From the NCBI GenBank assembly GCA_902826885.1, contig CADEGL010000001.1:98906-162905 (forward strand): a DNA stretch of 64,000 nt, given 5' to 3'. The translations under genes were made by a program, and so were the position numbers. Shown in pieces: positions 44,664 through 53,476 of the stretch. The notes under the pieces were generated by a model, which did not search any database, had not been told where the DNA came from, and worked only from the letters and a program-made list of their open reading frames with translations. The first letter of the stretch is position 1. Each line of letters opens with the position of its first letter. This DNA is from an uncultured Alphaproteobacteria bacterium. Its GTDB lineage: Bacteria > Pseudomonadota > Alphaproteobacteria > CADEGL01.

Positions 44664-45905
44664 ATGAAAATCCTGATGATTCCAGCCGTGGCTAATCGAT
44701 ACGACCAAGTCATGACGGATGCGCTGGCCACCGAGCTGCGGGAACTTGGCGTGCAGGTTCATCTCCTCATGGGTCCGGTCAACGCTCGGACATTGCGTAG
44801 GCTGTGTCTACGATTAAAACCGGACGTCGTCTTCCGCATCAACGCCGGCCGTCCGCGTGCCGTGGAGTTGCCGAAGGGAATCCGGCACGTTTGTTGGTTC
44901 CAGGATTTTCACTACATTACCCAGAACAAAGAACTGAAGGTCATCGAGAAGGATGATCTCATCTACTTCCTAGGTGATGCGCGTTCGCTTGGCCTGAGAA
45001 AACAACTTCCTTGCAGGCTTTCCCATCTCTACACGGGCGTTTCGGCATCCGGACTGCCGACGGAGCCGGACGGTCCGCCGGAATATTCCATGTCCCTCGC
45101 CGGCTTCATCCCACCGCCAAGGGACCCAGCACTTCGATCGACGGGTGAGACCCTCATCGAGCAGGCACTGCGAGCGCCCGTGCGCATACCACGCTGGCTG
45201 CACATGCGGACCAAGATGAGCGAGATCTCCTACAAGCCGTGGCGACACGTTCCCGGGCTGGTGTCCGAATATCAGGCAACGGTCGAGGCTGGCCACGTCC
45301 CCTTGGCCGGCAAACTTGATGTTTATGAGATCGTCAATGCCCTGAAGGAAGTCTCGAAACGTTATTATCCGAAATGGCTACCCATCGAATACATGTGCCG
45401 AGACGACCTTGTTTATTTTTCCACCCACTATCCCAGAATGCTGGACCGCATCAATCTTATCCGACGAGCGATGAACATCACGTCCAAGCTGGTCCTCTAC
45501 GGACCGGGCTGGACCCAATATCCAGAGTTCGCTCCTTTCGCCAAAGGCACAATCCACGATACGCGCCAGTTGTACCGGCTATTCCAAAAGAGCCGACTCA
45601 ACCTCGCGAACAATACCCATGGTCTCGGCCTTCACAGTCGTACGCTGGAATGCATGCATGCAGGTGGCGTGGTAATGATGCACACCTCACCCCATGACGG
45701 GGCCGAAGGCGGGATGCACAACTATTTCGAACCAGGCATTCATTACATCTCCTTTGACAAGGCGAACTTCGACAATGTCGCCATGAAGTGGCTCACCGAT
45801 TCGACCGCGCGTGTCACCATGGCCAGGAATGCGCAAAAAGTTGTTTTGGCCAACCATCTCTGGCGCCATCGGGCGCAACAGATTTTGAAAGATCTGTCAG
45901 CTTAA
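44664..45905 (+). CDS. CgeB-like glycosyltransferase of the GT-B type
   Basis: A 413-residue protein starting MKILMIPAVANRYDQVMTDA. The C-terminal region contains RLNLANNTHGLGLHSRTLEC and MHAGGVVMMHTSPHDGAEGG, the spore-maturation-CgeB / DUF3880 type donor-binding pattern. I chose the ATG at 44664 with an AAGGG site upstream; a GTG at 44643 is an alternative. Central sequence (about 180-280) is less conserved. It is probably co-transcribed with the GT2 gene before it. The sugar is unknown. Confidence 0.75.
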   Translation: MKILMIPAVANRYDQVMTDALATELRELGVQVHLLMGPVNARTLRRLCLRLKPDVVFRINAGRPRAVELPKGIRHVCWFQDFHYITQNKELKVIEKDDLIYFLGDARSLGLRKQLPCRLSHLYTGVSASGLPTEPDGPPEYSMSLAGFIPPPRDPALRSTGETLIEQALRAPVRIPRWLHMRTKMSEISYKPWRHVPGLVSEYQATVEAGHVPLAGKLDVYEIVNALKEVSKRYYPKWLPIEYMCRDDLVYFSTHYPRMLDRINLIRRAMNITSKLVLYGPGWTQYPEFAPFAKGTIHDTRQLYRLFQKSRLNLANNTHGLGLHSRTLECMHAGGVVMMHTSPHDGAEGGMHNYFEPGIHYISFDKANFDNVAMKWLTDSTARVTMARNAQKVVLANHLWRHRAQQILKDLSA

Positions 45906-46563
45906 ACCTAGAGAACGGAAGTACGTCACCAACTTACGAAGAATAGACCCATATAATTCCGATAGAATTGTTCTATAGCTACTCGTGGCCATAGAATTTT
46001 GGCAGATCGGGCGCGAGCAGCGGCGTGGTCGCCGCGCGTTCGCGGGGTCGAGATCGGCCATGCGCTTGCTGGAGTCGCGGCTCTTGAAACGATGGACGCC
46101 GCGTTCCACGTCCTTGTGCAACCGGGGCAAGGCTTCCGGCAACGCCGAAGGCCGCGGTTGCTCCGGCACCACCGAGCGATGTGGTTTTCACCTCGCAAGG
46201 CAGAGCGCGATCGAAGAGCCCGTGTCCCAACGTCAAGGGCCCATCCTGGCGGGCGTATACCCGTATATCAGGCGTATCTTGCGGAGGACCGACATCTCCA
46301 TGATTTCAAATTTCAGGTCGCCGTCGGTCGCGCTGGCGAGCGGAAAATGATTGTGATGACGCCCGAACGTTTCTTTGGTTAGGAATTAAGACCAAGATGC
46401 AAATTATGCGCTCTCGCCCTCAGCGCAAGCAGTAATTGTGATGATTAAGTCGATAAAACGATTTCAATCACAAAAGAAATCATGTGGCTTCTTCAGCCGT
46501 ATCTTCGCCGATGATTAATCCTCGTCACACATCAAAAAAACCCCTCGCCAACGCTCCACCCTC
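45906..46563. other. Gene-free region with inverted repeats
   Basis: 658 bases between the CgeB-like and galE genes with no convincing coding frame. Several short open frames exist on both strands but none shows a family, ribosome-binding site or codon pattern I can support. Features seen: ATAGAA-TTG-TTCTAT inverted repeat at 45962-45976, another ATAGAA copy at 45991-45996, and a longer inverted repeat TTGTGAT (46436-46442) / ATCACAA (46467-46473). The right end is A+T-rich. A decayed gene or mobile remnant is possible but not shown. Confidence 0.4.
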
Positions 46564-47538
46564 TCACTGCAAGCGTTGGCTCCATTTGAGTGCATCTCCA
46601 ACGATTGACGGAAGGTCGGATCGTAGCGGCATCCATCCGAGCGTCTCTCGAGCGGCGCGACCTGCGGTGTAGAGGACAGGCGGATCTCCTGGACGCCTCG
46701 GCATCGTACGCCATGGAACCCGACGGCCAGTCGCCGCCTCGACGGCCGAAATAACCGCCAAGTTCGAGGTGCCCTGCCCCGTTCCGAGGTCGCACGTAAT
46801 GGGCTCGTCGTTCGCTTCCAACCACTCCAGTGCCGCGATATGAGCCCACGCCACGTCCGAGACATGGACATAGTCGCGGATGCAGGTGCCATCCGGCGTC
46901 GGGTAATCGTCACCAAATATGTCCAACGTTGGGGTCTTGCCCAGGGCTGCGGCGATCGCGTTCGGGATCAGGTGGGTTTCGGGATCATGAGATTCGCCCG
47001 TCTCACCGTCCGGATCGCCACCCGCAGCGTTGAAATAGCGCAGGATCGCATAGCGCAGTTTGCCGCCCTCCGCGGCGCGGCGGATAGCGTCCTCTGCAGC
47101 GGCCTTGGTCTCGCCATAGGGGTTGGTCGGTGCGACCGGCGTGGTCTCGGTGATGGGCAACCGCGTCGGCACGCCGTAAACCGCGGCCGTGCTGGAGAAG
47201 ACCAACGTCTCGACGTTCGCTGCGCGCATCGCGGCCAACAGACATTCCGTGCCCGCGACGTTCACGTCGCGATAAAGGTCCGGTTGCAAGACTGAAGCGC
47301 CAACCTGGCTCAGCGCGGCGAAATGTAAGACTGCTTGGGGCCGCCAGCGCGCGAGCACCGCATCGAGACGCGCGCGGTCGCGAATGTCGCCTTCTTCTAG
47401 CGGCCCCCATTTCACCAGTGCGCGATGACCTTGAGACAGGTCGTCGTAACTGACGGGACGCCAACCGCTCCGCGCTAGAGCCTTGCAAGCGTGGCTGCCG
47501 ATATAGCCGGCTCCCCCCGTGATCAACGCCGTTCGCAA
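46564..47538 (-). CDS. galE: UDP-glucose 4-epimerase
   Basis: A 324-residue GalE-type enzyme. It has TALITGGAGYIGSHACKALA, VLHFAALSQVGASV, STAAVYGVPTRLPITE and the catalytic pair in PYGETKAAAED (Tyr and Lys). The phrase DYVHVSDVAWAHIAAL and the LRYFNAAGGDPDGETGE region are GalE-like. It interconverts UDP-glucose and UDP-galactose, supplying galactose for surface glycans. It is transcribed away from the downstream rfbBCD genes and separated from them by the NAD-binding gene. Confidence 0.88.
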   Translation of the reverse strand: MRTALITGGAGYIGSHACKALARSGWRPVSYDDLSQGHRALVKWGPLEEGDIRDRARLDAVLARWRPQAVLHFAALSQVGASVLQPDLYRDVNVAGTECLLAAMRAANVETLVFSSTAAVYGVPTRLPITETTPVAPTNPYGETKAAAEDAIRRAAEGGKLRYAILRYFNAAGGDPDGETGESHDPETHLIPNAIAAALGKTPTLDIFGDDYPTPDGTCIRDYVHVSDVAWAHIAALEWLEANDEPITCDLGTGQGTSNLAVISAVEAATGRRVPWRTMPRRPGDPPVLYTAGRAARETLGWMPLRSDLPSIVGDALKWSQRLQ

Positions 47539-47697
47539 CCGCGATTCCCCTTTTGGCCGGCGCAGACGGCGCCACCCGGCGGTTTTAACCGTTTCGGCGC
47601 AGGGAGGCGAGCATCGCCGCGCCTTGCCGCTCTCTCCATGGCGAGTTTAGATGCGCCAAGCGCACCTGTTTCGTGCCTTCTCGATAGGACGATATGA

Positions 47698-48618
47698 ATG
47701 CAATCCTCCGGACCTGACAGTCGCGGAAGAACAATGGGGGTCGCCGTCATAGGCGCGTCTGGCAAGACCGGACGGCATCTCGTCGCGCGGCTCGTGATCG
47801 ATGGCATGCGCGTGATTGCCGTGGGCCGCTCCCCGGCGCGCTTGGCCAAATTCTCCGATCCCCGCGCTGAACGGCGGGTCGCGAGTTTCGAGGAGCCCAT
47901 CGCCCTTCGCGCCGCGCTCGATGGAGCCGAAGTGGTTGTTAATACGGCGGAGGCGCGTTTTGTCGATGCTCTGCTGGCCGCGCTCCCGTCCACCTGTCAC
48001 CGTGTCATCCAAATGGGAACCATGCGGCGGTTCTTGGCGGAACCGGATGAGCCCGGGCGATACGCCGCCCTCGCGGAAGAAGCCCTAGCTCGTTGCGGGA
48101 TACCGGCGCTGGTGATCCATCCCGGCCTGATCTATGGCCATGATGACGATCAGAACGTGGAGAAAGTTCTGGCTCTCATGCGCCGCTGGCCACGCGTCTT
48201 TCCACTTGTGCTGCCTCTGCCCGATGGCGGGCGCCGCACGGTGCAGCCCATCTTCATCGATGACATTGTGAATGCGTTGGCAGCCGCAGTGACAGACTCG
48301 GATGCGCCCGGGGCGCCGATCGCGGCGCCCGGCCCAGCGCTGTCTTATGCCGACATGCTGCGACTCTGCGCCAAAACGGCGGGACGGCACCTCCGCATCG
48401 CGCCAGTACCGACGGCCGCTTTATCGGCCGCGGCCCACATGGCGCAAGGGCTCGGTTTCAAGCCTCCGTTTGGCGCGGATTCATTCAACCGCGCAGGTGA
48501 AGACAAGCGCCAAAACGCCGCGGCGCTGGCCGATCGTCTCGGTATTGTGCCAAGGGCTTTTGCCGAAGGACTGCGCGACAGACAAAGCGCGTCGCGTGTG
48601 CTGGACCTCGCCGATTAG
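47698..48618 (+). CDS. NAD(P)-binding SDR-like protein of unknown function
   Basis: A 306-residue protein with an N-terminal Rossmann motif, GVAVIGASGKTGRHLVARLV, and a C-terminal helical region. The fold is like NmrA or atypical SDR proteins: HPGLIYGHDDDQNVEKVLAL, then IFIDDIVNALAAAV. No catalytic Tyr-x3-Lys pair is obvious. The start is ATG at 47698 with an AGGACG site; an ATG at 47734 is an alternative. It precedes rfbB by about 90 bases on the same strand but its role in rhamnose synthesis is unknown. Confidence 0.7.
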   Translation: MQSSGPDSRGRTMGVAVIGASGKTGRHLVARLVIDGMRVIAVGRSPARLAKFSDPRAERRVASFEEPIALRAALDGAEVVVNTAEARFVDALLAALPSTCHRVIQMGTMRRFLAEPDEPGRYAALAEEALARCGIPALVIHPGLIYGHDDDQNVEKVLALMRRWPRVFPLVLPLPDGGRRTVQPIFIDDIVNALAAAVTDSDAPGAPIAAPGPALSYADMLRLCAKTAGRHLRIAPVPTAALSAAAHMAQGLGFKPPFGADSFNRAGEDKRQNAAALADRLGIVPRAFAEGLRDRQSASRVLDLAD

Positions 48619-48708
48619 GCCTGCCTTGCCGGTTCGGCGAGGAGACGTTTAGATGGGCGATGATGCGGCCTCGTCGCCGCTACGGAAACCCCAATTGCCC
48701 AAGGCGTC

Positions 48709-49794
48709 ATGACCGGCTTCGCTACCTCTCTGCCGAGCCCCCTTCTCGTCACCGGCGGTGCCGGCTTCATCGGCGCGAACTTCGTTCACCGCGCGATCGT
48801 TTCCGGCGCGCGGGTGATCACTCTGGATGCGCTCAACTATGCCGGCAACCGCGCGAGCCTGGCTTCTCTCGACGGCAACCCAAACCACACCTTCGTTCAG
48901 GGTTCCATCACGGACCGCGCGCTGGTCGACCGGCTTCTGTCTCGCCACCGGCCGCATGCGGTCGTGAACTTCGCCGCCGAGACCCATGTGGACCGCTCGA
49001 TCGACGATCCCTCGCCGTTCGTCGAGACCAACCTCCTCGGAACCTTCACCCTTCTCGACGCCGCGCGCGCCCATCGGCGCGAATTGCGCTCCGCCGAAGC
49101 GGAAAGCTTCCGCTTGCTCCATGTCTCGACCGACGAGGTCTACGGCTCCATCGCGGAAGGGCGCTTCACCGAGAACAGCCCGTTCCAGCCCAGTTCGCCC
49201 TATGCCGCCACGAAGGCGGGAGCGGATGCGTTGGTGCTGGCCTATCACCGCACCTATGGGCTGCCGACCCTGATCACCAACGGCTGCAACAGCTACGGAC
49301 CCTATCAGTTTCCCGAGAAGCTGGTGCCGCTCGTGATCCTCAATTGCCTGGCCGAGACGCCCGTTCCGCTATACGGCGACGGCGCGCATGTTCGCGAATG
49401 GCTGCACGCCAGCGATCATTGCGCCGCCATCGCTGCCGTCCTGGCCCAGGGACGCCCGGGCGAGACATACAACGTGAGCGGCAGCGTCCAGTGCACGAAT
49501 CGCGAGATCATCACCGCCATTTGCGCGATCTTCGACAAGCTGCGTCCCCGCGCGGGCGGGAAACTCCATGCCGAACTGATCGTCAATGTGGCCGACCGGC
49601 CAGGCCATGACCGGCGCTATGCGATCGATTCCGCGAAGCTGACAGACGAGATCGGCTGGCGGCCCGAAATCACCCTGCCCGCCGGCCTGGAGGAAACCGT
49701 GCGCTGGTATGTGGCCAACGCAGCTTGGTGGCGCGAGACGCACCGCCGCTACCGCGGCCAGCGTCTCGGACTCGGACGAGTGGTTGAGCCGTGA
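48709..49794 (+). CDS. rfbB: dTDP-glucose 4,6-dehydratase
   Basis: A 361-residue RfbB/RmlB enzyme making dTDP-4-keto-6-deoxyglucose, the second step of dTDP-rhamnose synthesis. It has LLVTGGAGFIGANFVHRA, VNFAAETHVDRSIDDPSPF, HVSTDEVYGSIAEG with the catalytic Asp-Glu, and SPYAATKAGAD with Tyr and Lys. GCNSYGPYQFPEKLVPL and EWLHASDHCAAIAAVL match the family. The start is ATG at 48709. It is followed 7 bases later by rfbC. Confidence 0.95.
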   Translation: MTGFATSLPSPLLVTGGAGFIGANFVHRAIVSGARVITLDALNYAGNRASLASLDGNPNHTFVQGSITDRALVDRLLSRHRPHAVVNFAAETHVDRSIDDPSPFVETNLLGTFTLLDAARAHRRELRSAEAESFRLLHVSTDEVYGSIAEGRFTENSPFQPSSPYAATKAGADALVLAYHRTYGLPTLITNGCNSYGPYQFPEKLVPLVILNCLAETPVPLYGDGAHVREWLHASDHCAAIAAVLAQGRPGETYNVSGSVQCTNREIITAICAIFDKLRPRAGGKLHAELIVNVADRPGHDRRYAIDSAKLTDEIGWRPEITLPAGLEETVRWYVANAAWWRETHRRYRGQRLGLGRVVEP

Positions 49795-49801
49795 GGCCGA
49801 C

Positions 49802-50359
49802 ATGCGCGTGACGCCGACCTCCCTGCCGGAAGTCCTGCTGCTAGAGCCCGAGCGGCACGACGACGCGCGCGGGTCGTTCATGGAACTCTGGCGCGAAGAT
49901 AAGCTGCCAGCCGCGAGCATTCCCGCGCGTATCGTTCAGACTAACCTCACCACTTCGCACAAAGGCGTCATTCGCGGGCTCCATTTCCAGGAGCCCAACG
50001 CCCAGGACAAGCTGATCAGCGTGCTGTCCGGCGCGATCTTCGATGTGGCCGTCGACATCAGGCGCAGTAGCCCGCACTTTGGGCGTTGGGTCGGCGTCGA
50101 ACTGAGCGCGACCAACCGGAAGCAGCTTTGGATTCCGCGCGGCTTCGCCCACGGCTTCTGCGCCTTGACCGACGACACCTTGGTCCAGTACGGCTGCACG
50201 AATTATTATGCGCCCGCGCATGACCGGGCGATCCGCTGGGACGATCCCGCCATCGGCATCGCATGGCCGGTGACAGCGCCAATCCTGTCCGCCAAGGACG
50301 AGGCCGCACCTCTGCTCGCAAACGCGACCGTCCTGCCCATCTACCGGGCCGCGCCGTGA
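49802..50359 (+). CDS. rfbC: dTDP-4-dehydrorhamnose 3,5-epimerase
   Basis: A 185-residue cupin-fold enzyme that epimerises C3 and C5 of the keto sugar made by RfbB. It shows VIRGLHFQEPNAQDKLISVL with the catalytic His, FDVAVDIRRSSPHFGRWVGV, IPRGFAHGFCAL and the late YAPAHDRAIRWDDPAIGIAW. A longer frame from 49709 overlaps rfbB, so the ATG at 49802 with GAGG upstream is preferred. Its stop overlaps the rfbD start as GTGA. Confidence 0.95.
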   Translation: MRVTPTSLPEVLLLEPERHDDARGSFMELWREDKLPAASIPARIVQTNLTTSHKGVIRGLHFQEPNAQDKLISVLSGAIFDVAVDIRRSSPHFGRWVGVELSATNRKQLWIPRGFAHGFCALTDDTLVQYGCTNYYAPAHDRAIRWDDPAIGIAWPVTAPILSAKDEAAPLLANATVLPIYRAAP

Positions 50360-51264
50360 AGATCCTGCTCGCCGGCGCCCACGGCCAACTCGGCCGTGCT
50401 TTGGTGCAGCCGCTCAAACACATGGGGGAATTGACGGCACCCAACCGTAAGACGCTCGATCTGTCCGACGGCCAAGCGCTAAAGGATGCGCTGGAGTCCA
50501 TCCGGCCAGAGCTGGTTGTGAACGCCGCGGCCTATACCGACGTCGACCGGGCGGAATCGGAACCGCGCCAGGCCTATCTAGTCAACGCCGCCGCCCCGGA
50601 GATCATGGCGCGCTGGGCCGCAGCGCGCGGCGTGCCGCTGCTTCACGTCTCAACCGACTATGTCTATTCCGGCGCGGGCGACACACCGCACAAAGAAAGC
50701 GAAGTGCCCGCGCCGCTCAACACCTATGGCGCCTCCAAGGCGGCTGGCGATGAGGCCATCGCCCAGTCAGGCGCGCCGCATCTGATCCTGCGCACCTCGT
50801 GGCTCTACGACGCCACGGGCCACAACTTTCTCACCGCGATCCTCAGCGCAGCGCGAACCCGAGAAGAACTGCGCGTGGTCGACGACCAGATCGGCGCCCC
50901 CACGCCAGCCGTCCTCGTCGCTGCCATCGCCATGGAAATCCTCCAGGCCGGCGATCCGCACCAGACTTTCGCCACGTCAGGCGGCACCGTGCATGCCGCC
51001 GCTACGGGCACGGCCAGCCGCCACGAGTTCGCGCGCGCCATCGTGGACGGCCTGCTTAAACGCGGTTGTGCGCTGGAAACAAAGCGGGTGATACGGGTAC
51101 CGTCCGGCGAGATGCCAACGCCGGCCAAGCGGCCACTCAATTCACGCCTGTCGCTTGCGCGACTGTCCGAGCGCTTCGGTATCGACCCGCCCGATTGGCG
51201 CACAGCACTCCGCCCCGTGCTGGATGCGGTGGCGCGCACGGAGAAGAAAAAGTCCGCGCCTTGA
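50356..51264 (+). CDS. rfbD: dTDP-4-dehydrorhamnose reductase
   Basis: A 302-residue reductase giving dTDP-L-rhamnose. It has KILLAGAHGQLGRALVQPL for NADPH binding, NAAAYTDVDRAESEP, HVSTDYVYSGAGDTP and the catalytic pair in TYGASKAAGDEAI. The start is GTG at 50356, overlapping the rfbC stop. The three genes rfbBCD are contiguous; rfbA is not present in the window. rfbD ends just before the TPP riboswitch region. Confidence 0.94.
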   Translation: MKILLAGAHGQLGRALVQPLKHMGELTAPNRKTLDLSDGQALKDALESIRPELVVNAAAYTDVDRAESEPRQAYLVNAAAPEIMARWAAARGVPLLHVSTDYVYSGAGDTPHKESEVPAPLNTYGASKAAGDEAIAQSGAPHLILRTSWLYDATGHNFLTAILSAARTREELRVVDDQIGAPTPAVLVAAIAMEILQAGDPHQTFATSGGTVHAAATGTASRHEFARAIVDGLLKRGCALETKRVIRVPSGEMPTPAKRPLNSRLSLARLSERFGIDPPDWRTALRPVLDAVARTEKKKSAP

Positions 51265-51290
51265 CTTCGCGCGGCCGCAGACGCCATCCT
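51261..51290 (+). promoter_or_regulatory. Candidate promoter for the TPP-controlled ABC operon
   Basis: TTGACT at 51261-51266, overlapping the rfbD stop, is followed after 18 bases by CATCCT at 51285-51290. The -10 match is weak (3 of 6), but the implied start near 51297 falls right at the riboswitch. Confidence 0.35.
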
Positions 51291-51300
51291 CCTCGAACCA

Positions 51301-51395
51301 CGTGAGGCTGGGGTGCCCAGGCCGCTTCCCGCGCGCCGAGGCTGAGAACAGACCCAGGAACCTGAACCAGGTAATGCTGGCGGAGGGAGCAACAC
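51301..51395 (+). promoter_or_regulatory. TPP riboswitch (THI element)
   Basis: The conserved THI-element blocks appear in order with correct spacing: GGGGTGCC (51310-51317), CTGAGA (51342-51347), ACCC (51352-51355), ACCTGA-CCAG-TAATGCTGGCG (51360-51382 region) and GGAGGGA near 51382-51388. A closing stem CGTG (51301-51304) / CACG (51392-51395) flanks it. These are the residues that bind thiamin pyrophosphate. The element lies in the leader of the ABC importer operon and would repress it when TPP is plentiful. Confidence 0.95.
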
Positions 51396-51443
51396 GGGTC
51401 GTGATGCGTTCGAATCCACTCACTCGGCGTTTCGTGATCCAGC

Positions 51444-51464
51444 CCTCCCCCGCCGCAAAGGAGG
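51444..51464 (+). promoter_or_regulatory. Hairpin able to hide the ribosome-binding site of the ABC operon
   Basis: CCTCC at 51444-51448 can pair with GGAGG at 51460-51464, which is the Shine-Dalgarno of the first operon gene; the loop is 11 bases. This suggests translational control by the riboswitch rather than a classical terminator. Confidence 0.5.
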
Positions 51465-51469
51465 AACGG

Positions 51470-52588
51470 ATGAATCGCATCCTGCGCACCGCCACCATCG
51501 CAATCGCCCTGCTGGCCGCAGCGCCTCTCGCCGCGTCGGCGGAGAATGTGCGGATGCCAGTGCTGGTCCCCATCACAGGCATCCTGGCGCTCGAAGGCAC
51601 CAGCCAGCGCAACGGCGCGGTCATGGCGCTGGATGAAAAGCCCGGCGGCGTCGAGGCCGGCTATGACGTGACCGACACCGCGGCCTCGCCCGAGACAGCG
51701 GTGAATGCGCTGGAACGCGCGCTGGCCCAGCCCAATGTGGTGGCCGTCGCAGCTTCCATCTTCGGCCCGCAGATGCTGGCCATGATGCCCATCGCCGCCG
51801 AGCGCAAGGTGCCGCTGGTGACCATCTCCGGCACGGCTAAAATCACCGAGATGGGCAACGCGTATGTCTTCCGCTTCTTCCCAACCGACGCCGTGGTGAA
51901 GGTCGCCCAGGCACGCTATGTCGTGGAGGAACTGAAGAAAACGCGCGTGGCGCTTGTCTACCAGACCACGGCCTATGGGCAGAGCGGTCAGGCCCACTTG
52001 ATGGATAATTTTAAACGCCTAGGCGCACAGATCGTGTTCGAGGAAGGGCTGGCGCCCGCCGTGAAGGACATGGCGCCCGTTCTCGCCAAACTGAAAGCCG
52101 CCAATCCCGATGTGATCGTGCTCCAGCTCCACTCCGGCCCGACCGCGCTGTTCGTGAAACAAGCGGCGGCTTCGGCAGCCAACCTGCCCATCGTGGCGGG
52201 CTCGGCCATGCATCAGCCCTCGACCGCGGCGCTGCTCGAACCGGCCGAGTTGAAAGGTGTGTGCGCCGAAAGCGGCTCGTCGCCCATTTCCGGCGGCTCT
52301 CCCGCGATGGAGAAGTTCACCGCCGCCTACCGCGCCAAGTTCAACGCCGAGCCGGACGCCTTCGCCGTTGCGCAGTATGACGGCACACGCATGGTGCTGG
52401 ACGCCATCGGCAAGGGCGCGCGCAGCGCCTCCAAAGTGCGTGACGCGCTGGCTACCGGCAGCTATGAGGGGCTGGCGATGACCTACAAATCGGACGGCAC
52501 CGGCAACATGGCCCACGACGCGGTGATCGTCTGCTACAACGGATCGAGCCGCGTGCCCACGATCGTCAAACGCTACGCCGCGCGCTGA
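51470..52588 (+). CDS. Liv-type ABC transporter substrate-binding protein
   Basis: A 372-residue periplasmic binding protein with a signal peptide (IAIALLAAAPLAASA) and the Peripla_BP_6/Leu-Ile-Val fold: RMPVLVPITGILALEGTSQR, IFGPQMLAMMPIAAERKVPL, VALVYQTTAYGQSG. The family normally binds branched-chain amino acids, amides or related small molecules, but the TPP riboswitch upstream points to thiamine or a thiamine precursor as ligand. The ATG at 51470 has a strong AAAGGAGG site; longer frames upstream run through rfbD and the riboswitch. First gene of a four-gene operon. Confidence 0.9.
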   Translation: MNRILRTATIAIALLAAAPLAASAENVRMPVLVPITGILALEGTSQRNGAVMALDEKPGGVEAGYDVTDTAASPETAVNALERALAQPNVVAVAASIFGPQMLAMMPIAAERKVPLVTISGTAKITEMGNAYVFRFFPTDAVVKVAQARYVVEELKKTRVALVYQTTAYGQSGQAHLMDNFKRLGAQIVFEEGLAPAVKDMAPVLAKLKAANPDVIVLQLHSGPTALFVKQAAASAANLPIVAGSAMHQPSTAALLEPAELKGVCAESGSSPISGGSPAMEKFTAAYRAKFNAEPDAFAVAQYDGTRMVLDAIGKGARSASKVRDALATGSYEGLAMTYKSDGTGNMAHDAVIVCYNGSSRVPTIVKRYAAR

Positions 52589-52594
52589 CCGCCA

Positions 52595-53476
52595 ATGGAC
52601 GCGCTGACGCTCGTCCAGCTTCTGCTTAACGCCGCGGCCTTGGGCGCGGCCTACGCGCTGGTCGCACTTGGCTTCGTCCTGGTCATCAACGCGACAGGCG
52701 CCGTGAACTTCGCTCACGGCGACCTCGTGATGTCGGGCGGCTTCCTGTCGGTGGCGCTGGCCGGCGCGCTGCCCGTGCCGGGCATCGTTCTTTTGCCTTT
52801 GGTCGCCGCGCTGATGGCAATTCTCGGCCTTGCATTGTCGGCCGCGGCCTATCTGCCCCTGCGAAGCCGGCCGCCGGTCGCGGTCTTCATCTCGACGATC
52901 GCCGTCGGTGTCATGCTGCAGAACAGCGCCAACGCGATCTTCGGTGCCGCGCCGCGCGGCGGCCCGCCGCTCGCGGGCGACGGCGCACTGTCGCTCGGCG
53001 GCCTTACGCTTGATCGACAGTCAGCCGCCATGATCGCAGCCGCAGTGGTTCTCTTAGCCGCCACGCAGATTCTTCTCACGCACACCCAGATCGGCAAGAG
53101 AATGCGCGCGACGGCGCAAGATCCCGAGATGGCGCGCGCGCTCGGCGTGCGCACGGGCCGCATGATCGCCCTCACCTTTGCCCTTGCCGCAGCTCTCGCG
53201 GGCGCCGCCGGGCTGCTGCTCGGCAACCGCTACTTCGTTACGCCTGCCGAAGGGGGCAGCCTGATGCTCAAGGCCTATATCGCCGTGGTCATCGGCGGCT
53301 GGGGCCGTATCGGCGGTGCGGTGATCGGCGCGCTTTTGATCGCGCTTTTTGAAAGCGTGGTCGCAGCCTTCCTGTCCCAGCCGATCGCCGAGGCAGTGCT
53401 TTATGCCGTGCTTCTGATCGTGCTGTTTGTCCGGCCGGGCGGCATCCTAGGCGAAGTGGAAGGGCGGCGCGCATGA
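52595..53476 (+). CDS. Liv-type ABC transporter permease (LivH-like)
   Basis: A 293-residue inner-membrane permease with about eight hydrophobic segments, starting MDALTLVQLLLNAAALGAAY. The cytoplasmic coupling region KRMRATAQDPEMARALGVRT is typical of LivH permeases. It starts 6 bases after the binding-protein gene and overlaps the next gene as ATGA. Under the TPP riboswitch it should form part of the same vitamin-related importer. Confidence 0.92.
   Translation: MDALTLVQLLLNAAALGAAYALVALGFVLVINATGAVNFAHGDLVMSGGFLSVALAGALPVPGIVLLPLVAALMAILGLALSAAAYLPLRSRPPVAVFISTIAVGVMLQNSANAIFGAAPRGGPPLAGDGALSLGGLTLDRQSAAMIAAAVVLLAATQILLTHTQIGKRMRATAQDPEMARALGVRTGRMIALTFALAAALAGAAGLLLGNRYFVTPAEGGSLMLKAYIAVVIGGWGRIGGAVIGALLIALFESVVAAFLSQPIAEAVLYAVLLIVLFVRPGGILGEVEGRRA

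Noticed and set aside
45985..46382. Short open frames in the 45906-46563 gap
   Set aside because: None has a supported start, codon pattern or recognisable family on either strand.
51155..51469. An extension of the Liv-type binding protein upstream of 51470
   Set aside because: It runs through rfbD and the TPP riboswitch and lacks signal-peptide features; the AAAGGAGG site fits the ATG at 51470.
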